DNA from: Caulobacteraceae bacterium UBA6225
GTDB lineage: Bacteria; Pseudomonadota; Alphaproteobacteria; Caulobacterales; Caulobacteraceae
DNA length: 5,610 nt
NCBI GenBank assembly: GCA_002441055.1
Contig: DJWR01000210.1
Coordinates: forward strand, 1 to 5,610
Direction of reading: 5' to 3'
The position numbers were made by a program, and so were the translations under genes. Each line of letters starts with the position of its first letter. The stretch's first letter is position 1. The notes beneath the pieces were generated by a model. It ran no database searches, was not told the origin of the DNA, and saw only the letters and a list, made by a program, of their open reading frames with translations. This document shows, one piece after another, positions 1 through 4,999 of this stretch.

Positions 1-638
1 CCGCCATAAAGGAACAGCGGGTTGAATGGCACGGTCGAGGATTCGGCAGCCCTGCGCGCGGCGGCGAAGGCCAGCTCATTCGGCTTGCCGACGACAAAAT
101 TCTCGAAGGTGAAGCGCGGATCGAGGCCGGCCTCCATCTCCAGCGGCTCCAGCCCGTTATTGTGGAACGCCGGATTATGGAACGCTGGCGCGGGGAGGGC
201 GGCCAGGGCCGGCCCGGCGGCGGCTTCCAGGCGCTGTTCGGCGATGCCGTGGGTGCGGATGGCGGCGGCGGAAGAGGCGGCGGCGTCGCGGGGGCTCTCG
301 GTCGCCGGCGCACCGTCCGGCATGCCGCCCTGGGAGGGGGGTGATTCCGGCAAGCCGGTGACAATCTCGACGCTGCGCAGGGCCGGGTCTTCGTTGGCCC
401 ACAGCGCGCGCAGCCGGTCGGCATAGTGGGTGGCGACCCAGTCCCGCATGAAGCGGGTCGGCACCGACAGGGTGACGCCCTGCCCATTGACGGCGACCAG
501 GGTCAGCGGCTTCAGCCAGCTGCGGAAAGCGGAGTCGCCGACCTCGCTGCGCAGGCGGGTGCGAATCCGTGCCCATTGCGCGGCATTCGGAATCTTGTCG
601 GCTTGCGAGTCGACGGACGCACTTCCAAGCTGAACCAT
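1..638 (-). CDS. dnaA: Chromosomal replication initiator DnaA, N-terminal part (cut by window edge)
   Basis: DnaA is the AAA+ ATPase that binds DnaA boxes, melts oriC and loads the replicative helicase. The 212 complete codons seen start at an ATG preceded by AAGGAA (650-655), 11 nt upstream. Residues about 17-95 form domain I (helicase-loader and self-interaction; WARIRTRLR, SAFRSWLKPL, RFMRDWVATHYADRLRALW). Residues about 96-171 are a low-complexity Ala/Pro-rich domain II linker. Domain III opens with LDPRFTFENFVVGKPNELA (172-190) and runs to NPLFLYGG, exactly where the Walker A motif (GxxGxGKT) should begin, so the ATPase core, arginine finger and DNA-binding domain IV lie outside the window. 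The LDPRFTF and NPLFLYGG signatures make the identification firm. From memory, the sequence resembles Rhodospirillales DnaA rather than the divergent Caulobacter form. It lies downstream of rpsT on the same strand but behind a terminator, so it probably has its own promoter. Confidence 0.96.
   Translation of the reverse strand, partial: MVQLGSASVDSQADKIPNAAQWARIRTRLRSEVGDSAFRSWLKPLTLVAVNGQGVTLSVPTRFMRDWVATHYADRLRALWANEDPALRSVEIVTGLPESPPSQGGMPDGAPATESPRDAAASSAAAIRTHGIAEQRLEAAAGPALAALPAPAFHNPAFHNNGLEPLEMEAGLDPRFTFENFVVGKPNELAFAAARRAAESSTVPFNPLFLYG
160..189 (-). repeat. Imperfect 15-bp tandem duplication in the dnaA linker
   Basis: Two adjacent 15-nt units (160-174 and 175-189) match at 12 of 15 positions. 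Read on the minus strand in the dnaA frame they lie within the repeated peptide PAFHNPAFHN at residues about 151-160. The copy number is two and the length is a multiple of three, so the frame is kept. This lies in domain II, a region of DnaA known to vary in length and sequence, so a small in-frame duplication is likely neutral. Confidence 0.75.
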
Positions 639-1089
639 TTCCGGCGCCTTTCCTTATTACTTATTGTTGTTGAGCGCGGGTCGCGTTCGGCAAGTCGGAT
701 GACCGAACGGCGAAATGCGGCGCAGGCAAGCGCACTCGCGCGGAAAGTGTCCGATACCGGATCGTCCTGAGGTGGTCAGGGCAGAGGCCGCTTGCCGTTT
801 TACTTGTGGCGGCAGCAGTATAACTCGTATTTCTGTCAGAGTGAGAAAGGTAAATCCGAAACACTGAAAGCCCTCTTGATGAATAAATCATCCCGTTCCC
901 GACCGATTCTCGGGCCACCCTTTTTAATTTAATACCCTGCACATTGGATCGGTTTCTGTTTTTAAAGTGTCGCCGGGAAATTTTGTTTCCTATTGCTTCC
1001 CGCCAACCCTCTCTAAATGTATCGGGCTAAAAATCGACTCGCAACAGGACGAATAGAGAACGGCAGATTTTTTGTCATCCGTCTGCAAT
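639..1089 (-). promoter_or_regulatory. Gene-free leader region upstream of dnaA (probable dnaA control region)
   Basis: About 450 nt lie between the rpsT terminator and the dnaA start, with no convincing gene. The 820-1080 part is clearly more AT-rich than the coding DNA around it, with runs such as TTTTTAATTTAAT near 920-932. It must hold the dnaA promoter, but I cannot fix its place: a minus-strand TATACT (822-817) is a possible -10 without a good -35, and TTGCGA-17-TACATT (minus strand, about 1042-1014) is another weak candidate. GANTC sites (CcrM target in many Alphaproteobacteria) occur at 905-909 and 1036-1040. A 6-bp inverted repeat (685-690 and 703-708, GTTCGG/CCGAAC) could form a hairpin in the dnaA 5' leader. 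I see no near-consensus DnaA box (TTATCCACA) here, so the region does not look like oriC. Confidence 0.5.
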
Positions 1090-1102
1090 GAAAATGACAA
1101 AA
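1070..1102. repeat. 9-bp perfect inverted repeat overlapping the terminator U-tract
   Basis: TTTTGTCAT at 1070-1078 is the exact reverse complement of ATGACAAAA at 1094-1102, with 15 nt between. The right arm is the U-tract side of the rpsT terminator. The pair could form a second, AT-rich stem after the terminator hairpin, or be a protein-binding dyad upstream of dnaA. Whether it has any role cannot be told from one sequence. Confidence 0.5.
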
Positions 1103-1138
1103 GCCCACGCACCGGGCCAAAGATGGACCGGGTGGGCT
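1091..1138 (-). terminator. Rho-independent terminator downstream of rpsT
   Basis: On the minus strand the stem AGCCCAC/GTGGGCT (outer arms 1138-1132 and 1108-1102) continues into a second 7-bp helix (1131-1125 with 1118-1112, one G-A mismatch) closed by a 6-nt loop. A 3-nt bulge (1109-1111) sits on one side. The hairpin is followed directly by TTTTGTCATTTT, a good though interrupted U-tract. It ends about 57 nt past the rpsT stop. There is no matching T-run on the plus-strand side, so it acts for leftward transcription and separates rpsT from dnaA. Confidence 0.85.
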
Positions 1139-1158
1139 ATCGTCGATCTGTATGGGGC

Positions 1159-1178
1159 GCGGTCCGTGAGCGGACCGC
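1159..1178 (-). repeat. 8-bp hairpin in the rpsT 3' untranslated region
   Basis: GCGGTCCG (1159-1166) and CGGACCGC (1171-1178) pair perfectly around a 4-nt loop, beginning 16 nt after the rpsT stop codon. No T-run follows it in either direction, so it is not a typical intrinsic terminator by itself. It may protect the 3' end of the rpsT transcript or assist the terminator further downstream. Confidence 0.55.
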
Positions 1179-1194
1179 CGGGTGGTCTAGCCGC

Positions 1195-1455
1195 TTACAG
1201 CGCCTTGATGCGCGCGGACAGCCGGGACAGCTTGCGGGCGACCGTGTTCTGGTGCAGTACGCCCTTGCTGACGCCGCGCTGCATCTCCGGCATCGCGGCC
1301 TTGAGTGCCTGGGCGGCGGCATCCTTGTTGCCGCCGGCAATGGCGGTTTCCACCTGCTTCATGAAGGTGCGGATGCGGCTGACCCGCGCCCCGTTAACCG
1401 CGGTACGGCGGATGGTCTGACGGATCCGCTTTTTTGCCGACGCTGTGTTGGCCAT
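1195..1455 (-). CDS. rpsT: 30S ribosomal protein S20
   Basis: S20 is a primary 16S rRNA-binding protein that sits in the body of the 30S subunit and helps early assembly. The product is 86 aa, the usual size. It is strongly basic and helical, beginning MANTASAKKRIRQ and containing the family pattern of SAKKR, a RIRTFMKQVE segment and the closing VSKGVLHQNTVARKLSRLSA, which identify bS20. The ATG at 1455 has an AAGGG Shine-Dalgarno-like element (1461-1466) about 5 nt upstream. It has its own promoter (1506-1534) and terminator (1091-1138), so it is probably transcribed as a single-gene unit, which suits a ribosomal protein needed at high level. By memory the sequence resembles Rhodospirillales S20 (SKGVLHQNT, SRLSARIKAL) more than Caulobacter's. 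Confidence 0.97.
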   Translation of the reverse strand: MANTASAKKRIRQTIRRTAVNGARVSRIRTFMKQVETAIAGGNKDAAAQALKAAMPEMQRGVSKGVLHQNTVARKLSRLSARIKAL

Positions 1456-1505
1456 GATGTGCCCTTGCTCGCTAAATCTCTGTCGCCCTATCGAAGGGAG
1501 CGCGG

Positions 1506-1534
1506 TTTATATACCTCGGCCCCCGGCGCGTCAA
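1506..1534 (-). promoter_or_regulatory. Sigma-70-type promoter of rpsT
   Basis: On the minus strand TTGACG (1534-1529) and TATAAA (1511-1506) are separated by exactly 17 nt, each hexamer one base from the E. coli consensus. Initiation would fall near 1499, giving a leader of roughly 45 nt before the rpsT ATG. This is the strongest promoter-like signal in the window. Confidence 0.8.
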
Positions 1535-1563
1535 GGCCGCTGTGGATATACCCACAAGCGGCC
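1535..1563. promoter_or_regulatory. Hairpin with two opposed DnaA-box-like 9-mers next to the rpsT promoter
   Basis: GGCCGCT (1535-1541) and AGCGGCC (1557-1563) flank an inner inverted repeat GTGG (1542-1545) / CCAC (1552-1555), giving 11 paired bases with one unpaired A and a 6-nt AT-rich loop. Within it, TGTGGATAT (1541-1549) matches the DnaA box at 8 of 9 positions, and ATACCCACA (1548-1556) in the other direction matches at 7 of 9. The element ends one base before the -35 of rpsT and begins 12 nt after the stop of the enoyl-CoA hydratase gene. It may therefore be a terminator-like structure for that gene (there is no T-run), a DnaA or other protein site acting on rpsT, or both. The structure is clear; the function is inference. 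Confidence 0.5.
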
Positions 1564-1575
1564 CGGCGCATCGTT

Positions 1576-2361
1576 TTATTCGTCCTTGAAGGCGGGTTTG
1601 CGCTTCTCGATGAAGGCGGCCATGCCCTCCTTCTGGTCCGCCATCGCGAAGGTGGAATGGAACAGCCGGCGCTCGAACCGCACGCCTTCGGCGAGCGTGG
1701 TTTCGTAGGCGCGGTTCACCGCTTCCTTCGCCATCATCGTGGCAGGCTTCGACATGGCGGCGATCCGCTCGGCGGTCTTCATCACCTCGTCCATCAGTTC
1801 GGCGGCCGGGATGACGCGGCTGACGAGGCCGGCGCGCTCCGCCTCCTCGGCATCCATCATGCGGCCGGTCAGGCACATTTCCATGGCCTTCGACTTGCCG
1901 ACGAACCGGGTCAGACGCTGGGTGCCGCCCGATCCGGGAATGGTGCCCAGATTGATCTCGGGCTGGCCGAATTTCGCATTCTCGGCCGCCAGAATGAAAT
2001 CGCACATCATGGCCAGTTCGCAGCCGCCCCCCAGGGCGAAGCCGGCGACGGCGGCGATGATCGGCTTGCGGCAGGCCTCGATCTTCCGGGCGCTGCGGGC
2101 GAAGGTGTCGGCCAGGAACATGTCGGCATAGGACTTGTCGGCCATCTCCTTGATGTCGGCGCCGGCGGCGAAGGCTCGGGCCGAGCCGGTCAGGACGATG
2201 CAGCGCACCTCCGCATCGGCCTCGGCGGCCTCGAGGGCGGCCTCCAGGTCCGCCAGGAGGGCGCCATTGAGGGCGTTCAGCGCCTCGGGTCGGTTCAGGC
2301 GGATCAGGGTGACGGGGCCATGGGCCTCGATGAGCAGGGTCTCGTAGCTGGGCGCGGACAT
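1576..2361 (-). CDS. Short-chain enoyl-CoA hydratase (crotonase family)
   Basis: This enzyme adds water to trans-2-enoyl-CoA to give 3-hydroxyacyl-CoA, the second step of fatty acid beta-oxidation, in the cytosol. The product is 261 aa, typical for a stand-alone crotonase. It keeps both oxyanion-hole regions (FAAGADIKEM at 64-73, with A68; ALGGGCELAMMCDF at 109-122, with G112) and both catalytic glutamates, E115 and E135 (FGQPEINLG), equivalent to E144 and E164 of the rat mitochondrial enzyme. Having both argues for a true hydratase rather than an isomerase. The C-terminal MAKEAVNRAYE, RLFHSTFAMADQKEGM and EKRKPAF blocks are also classic. ATG 2361 is chosen because AGAGGAGG (2367-2374) lies 5 nt upstream; a GTG at 2382 is in frame but less likely. 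It follows the TraB-like gene by 33 nt. Glu codon use changes sharply near residue 114: 0 of 9 GAA before, 7 of 17 after. Confidence 0.95.
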   Translation of the reverse strand: MSAPSYETLLIEAHGPVTLIRLNRPEALNALNGALLADLEAALEAAEADAEVRCIVLTGSARAFAAGADIKEMADKSYADMFLADTFARSARKIEACRKPIIAAVAGFALGGGCELAMMCDFILAAENAKFGQPEINLGTIPGSGGTQRLTRFVGKSKAMEMCLTGRMMDAEEAERAGLVSRVIPAAELMDEVMKTAERIAAMSKPATMMAKEAVNRAYETTLAEGVRFERRLFHSTFAMADQKEGMAAFIEKRKPAFKDE

Positions 2362-2394
2362 GGCGGCCTCCTCTTCAGTCACGTGCCCTGCCGA

Positions 2395-3267
2395 TTAAGG
2401 CCCCTCGACGTCGTAGCCAAGGGCGCGCAGGCGCTCAGGCAGGCCAACTTCCCCCACGAGATGGCCCGCGCCCACCACCACCACCGTGCGGCCAGAGCCC
2501 TCCAGCCGGTCCTGCAATTGGGCCAGCCAGTCGGCGTTCCGCGCGACGATCAGGCGCTGGTAGAGGCTTGGCGCCACAGCCTCCAGGGGCGCCACGGCCT
2601 CGGCCTCCAGGGTGGCGAGATCGCCGGCCATCCAGGCGGCCACGAGCCGGTCGAAGGCCGTACGATCCTCCTCCATGATCCACATGTTGAAGGCCAGGCT
2701 GTTCAACTGCTCGTCCATGGGCACATGGTCGAAGGCCAGAAGCTGATCCTCGGCGGTCTCCAGGGCCCGGCGGCGCACGCCTGCGGGCGCCGTGGCGCTG
2801 ACCTGCTGCTCGACCCCATGGGCGGCGGCTGCGCCCTCGGCGCCCAGCATGGTGGTGACCAGCATGATCTCGGCGAACCAGGGCTTGATCTGGTCCAGCA
2901 CATTGGGAGGCAGGCCATACTTCGCCGCCAGCCGCCCCAGGCGCAGACGGCTCTGCTCGGGGAGCTGCTCATAGAGGCCAGGCCCTGGCGGCAGCACCCC
3001 GAGCCGGAGGGCCAGGCGGGCGGCCTCTTGCTCTGTCGCCGGATCCACCGGCAGCTCGAACCAGAGGTCGTCGGCCTGGGCCAGGGCGTCGTCCAGCGCC
3101 TTGGGCCGCCAGGACAGGCCCGGCGGCAGGAGATGCATGGAGCCGAACAGCACCATCTCTGAATCGGCGTCGCGAACGATCCAAAGGGCGGGCTCGGCCC
3201 GGACGGGCTGCGGCGCCCCTGTGGCCAGGAGGATCAGAAGGCCCAGCAGGCTGAACAGACGGCTCAT
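2395..3267 (-). CDS. TraB/GumN family protein, predicted exported
   Basis: The product is 290 aa. Residues 1-24 look like a Sec signal peptide: a short basic start (MSR), a hydrophobic core of Leu and Ile, and a likely cut after VRA (24); there is no lipobox Cys. The mature part has the hallmarks of the TraB/GumN (TIKI-like) fold: a GxxH motif near the start (GSMHLLP, H45), an acidic residue in WFELPVD (E71), and a second GxxH near the end after a hydrophobic strand (VVVVGAGHLVG, H269). TIKI relatives are metal-dependent proteases using these histidines and the glutamate, but bacterial members are mostly uncharacterised, so substrate and activity are unknown here. It starts 5 nt after the mutM stop, with an AAAGG ribosome-binding site inside the mutM end (3277-3281), so the two genes are probably cotranscribed and perhaps translationally coupled. 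The family call rests on these motifs, the length and the signal peptide. Confidence 0.82.
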   Translation of the reverse strand: MSRLFSLLGLLILLATGAPQPVRAEPALWIVRDADSEMVLFGSMHLLPPGLSWRPKALDDALAQADDLWFELPVDPATEQEAARLALRLGVLPPGPGLYEQLPEQSRLRLGRLAAKYGLPPNVLDQIKPWFAEIMLVTTMLGAEGAAAAHGVEQQVSATAPAGVRRRALETAEDQLLAFDHVPMDEQLNSLAFNMWIMEEDRTAFDRLVAAWMAGDLATLEAEAVAPLEAVAPSLYQRLIVARNADWLAQLQDRLEGSGRTVVVVGAGHLVGEVGLPERLRALGYDVEGP

Positions 3268-3272
3268 CGGTT

Positions 3273-4139
3273 TCAGCCTTTCTGGCAGACGGGACAGAAG
3301 AAGGTCGAACGGCCGGCCTGGACCTCGCGGGCGATGGTCCCTGAGCAGCCGGAATTGAGGCAGGGCTCGCCCCCTCGACCATAGGCGCGGAAACTGTGCT
3401 GGAAATAGCCCAGGGCCCCATCGGCGGCGGCGTAGTCGCGCAAGGTGGAGCCGCCCGCAGCGATAGCGGCGATCAGCACCTGGCGGATGGCGTCCACCAG
3501 GCCGGTCAGCCGCCGCCGGCTGATCTTGCCCGCCGGGCCGAAGGGGGAGATGCGGGCCATGTGCAGGGCCTCGCAAACATAGATGTTGCCCAGGCCCGCC
3601 ACGATCCTCTGATCCAGGAGCAGGGTCTTGGGCCCCTGCTTGCGGCCTTCGAAGGCGCGGGCCAGATGGGTGGCGTCGAAGGCGTCCGACAGGGGCTCTG
3701 GACCCATGCCGGCGAACCAGGGGTGGCTGGGCAGAGCCTCGGTGGGGATGAGGCCCATATAGCCGAACCTTCGGGGGTCGTAGTAGGTGACCCGGCCGCC
3801 CGCCTCGGTCTCGAAGACCACATGGGCGTGCTTGGGATCAGGATCGGCGGCGTAGACGAACTGGCCTGGCCGGATCGCGCCTTCCGGCCGGGCGATCTCG
3901 AAACGGCCGCTCATGCCCAGGTGCATGACCAGCGTGTCGCCCCGGTCGGTGGGGGCCAGCACGTACTTCGCCCGCCGCGACAGGGTCTCGATCTGCGCGC
4001 CAGCCAGCCGCTGGACGAAGCCGTCCGGGAAGGGAAAGCGCAGGTCGGGCCTGCGCGCCTCCACCCGGGCCAGGCGTTGGCCGTCCAGGACAGGCGCCAG
4101 GCCGCGGCGGACAGTCTCGACCTCGGGAAGTTCAGGCAT
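3273..4139 (-). CDS. mutM: Formamidopyrimidine-DNA glycosylase (Fpg/MutM)
   Basis: MutM removes 8-oxoguanine and formamidopyrimidines from DNA and cuts the abasic site by beta,delta-elimination (base excision repair). The product is 288 aa (E. coli 269). It opens MPELPEVETVRRGL; after Met removal Pro2 is the Schiff-base nucleophile and Glu3 is catalytic, so the start at 4139 is certain although longer in-frame starts exist upstream. K58 matches the catalytic Lys57 of E. coli. The void-filling triad is M76 (HLGMSG), R123 and F125 (DPRRFG). The helix-two-turn-helix region includes GLGNIYVCEAL (182-192). The C-terminal zinc finger has C260, C265, C282 and C285 with R277 in QAGRST; its first cysteine pair is spaced C-X4-C instead of the C-X2-C of E. 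coli, a form I recall from other Alphaproteobacteria. No clear Shine-Dalgarno sequence precedes the ATG. It is the first gene of a probable mutM/TraB-like/enoyl-CoA hydratase unit and diverges from ubiE. Confidence 0.97.
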   Translation of the reverse strand: MPELPEVETVRRGLAPVLDGQRLARVEARRPDLRFPFPDGFVQRLAGAQIETLSRRAKYVLAPTDRGDTLVMHLGMSGRFEIARPEGAIRPGQFVYAADPDPKHAHVVFETEAGGRVTYYDPRRFGYMGLIPTEALPSHPWFAGMGPEPLSDAFDATHLARAFEGRKQGPKTLLLDQRIVAGLGNIYVCEALHMARISPFGPAGKISRRRLTGLVDAIRQVLIAAIAAGGSTLRDYAAADGALGYFQHSFRAYGRGGEPCLNSGCSGTIAREVQAGRSTFFCPVCQKG

Positions 4140-4239
4140 GTGGTCTCGATTGGCAGAGGCCGGCGGCATGATCAACTTCAACCGCATCCCTGCGGCCTGG
4201 CGCTGGCGCGCGGGGCTCAGGGAGGCTAAGAGGCGAGCC
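4140..4239. promoter_or_regulatory. Divergent mutM-ubiE intergenic region
   Basis: These 100 nt must contain promoters for both directions, but no convincing -35/-10 pair is visible. A plus-strand TTGGCA (4150-4155) has only a poor -10 partner. A 5-bp hairpin CCGCA/TGCGG (4182-4186 and 4191-4195) with a 4-nt loop lies in the ubiE leader. AAGAGG (4228-4233), 6 nt before the ubiE ATG, is its ribosome-binding site. Confidence 0.5.
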
Positions 4240-4998
4240 ATGACCGGACCTGCCGCCACCTTCGGCTTTCGCGACGTTGCGGCCGACGAGAAGCCGCGCC
4301 TGGTGCGCGGAGTCTTCGACAGCGTCGCCCGCCGCTATGACCTGATGAACGACCTGATGAGCGGTGGGGTCCACCGTCTCTGGAAGGACGCCGTCGCCGC
4401 CCGCCTGAACCCCCAGCCCGGCGAGGTCATCATCGACTGCGCCGGCGGCACGGGCGACATGGCCCGGCGCTTTGCGAAGATGGCCAGGCGCGCCCAGGAG
4501 CGGCGGGGCGGCCCTGACGCCACCATCCTCCTGATGGACTACAACGCCGAGATGATCGCGGCGGGCCGCGACAAGGGCTCCGAGCCCGAGATCTGCTGGA
4601 ACGTCGGCGACGCGCAAGGGCTGCCCCTGCCCGACGCCTGCGCCGACGCCTATGTGATCTCCTTCGGCATCCGCAACGTCACCGACATCCCCGCGGCCCT
4701 GCGCGAAGCCCGGCGCGTTCTGAAGCCCGGCGGCCGCTTCCTGTGTCTGGAGTTTTCCCGGCCGGTCACCGAGCCCCTGCAGAAGGCCTATGACGCCTAT
4801 TCCTTCAAGGTCATCCCCGCCGTGGGCGAGCTGGTGGCCAAGGACCGGGAGTCTTACCAGTATCTGGTGGAGAGCATCCGCCGCTTCCCCGACCAGCAGA
4901 GCTTCGCCCAGATGATGCGCGAGGCCGGCTTCTCGCGGGTGAGCTACACCAATTTCACCGGTGGGGTGGCGGCCCTGCATCAGGGCTGGGCCATCTGA
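4240..4998 (+). CDS. ubiE: Ubiquinone/menaquinone biosynthesis C-methyltransferase UbiE
   Basis: UbiE (COQ5 family) uses S-adenosylmethionine to C-methylate the benzoquinol ring in ubiquinone synthesis, and demethylmenaquinol where menaquinone is made. The product is 252 aa, the normal length. Family signatures: FDSVARRYDLMNDLMS (26-41), SAM-binding motif I IIDCAGGTGD (64-73), an acidic strand end LLMDYNAEMI (97-106), GDAQGLPLPD (123-132), SFGIRNVTD (141-149), LKPGGRFLCLEFS (161-173) and the C-terminal NFTGGVAALHQGW (238-250). The start is supported by AAGAGG 6 nt upstream, and the sequence before it (TFGFRDV) matches usual family starts. As I remember Caulobacter UbiE, the similarity is close over the whole length. 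It is followed after one base by ubiB, so the two are almost certainly cotranscribed and coupled. Only one quinone type is likely used, ubiquinone, as is common in aerobic Alphaproteobacteria; this is inference. Confidence 0.97.
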   Translation: MTGPAATFGFRDVAADEKPRLVRGVFDSVARRYDLMNDLMSGGVHRLWKDAVAARLNPQPGEVIIDCAGGTGDMARRFAKMARRAQERRGGPDATILLMDYNAEMIAAGRDKGSEPEICWNVGDAQGLPLPDACADAYVISFGIRNVTDIPAALREARRVLKPGGRFLCLEFSRPVTEPLQKAYDAYSFKVIPAVGELVAKDRESYQYLVESIRRFPDQQSFAQMMREAGFSRVSYTNFTGGVAALHQGWAI

Positions 4999-4999
4999 C

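Noticed and set aside
22..770. Plus-strand open frames opposite the dnaA 5' end
   Set aside because: DnaA on the minus strand is clear by domain I and the start of domain III; the opposite frames are Ala/Arg/Gly-rich shadows.
661..942. A 93-codon minus-strand open frame just upstream of dnaA
   Set aside because: It lies in the AT-rich leader, has no ribosome-binding site that I can see, no recognisable motif and atypical composition; more likely chance.
639..1089. Chromosomal origin (oriC) next to dnaA
   Set aside because: The region is AT-rich and beside dnaA, but has no cluster of DnaA boxes; in several Alphaproteobacteria the origin lies elsewhere, for example near hemE.
1072..3162. A 696-codon open frame on the plus strand
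   Set aside because: It runs antisense through rpsT, the enoyl-CoA hydratase and most of the TraB-like gene, all of which have clear family motifs. Its translation is low-complexity Gly/His/Arg/Leu-rich and shows no domain; long antisense frames are expected in GC-rich DNA.
3396..4229. A 277-codon plus-strand open frame opposite mutM
   Set aside because: It lies antisense to mutM, which retains every catalytic residue; the translation has no recognisable motif.
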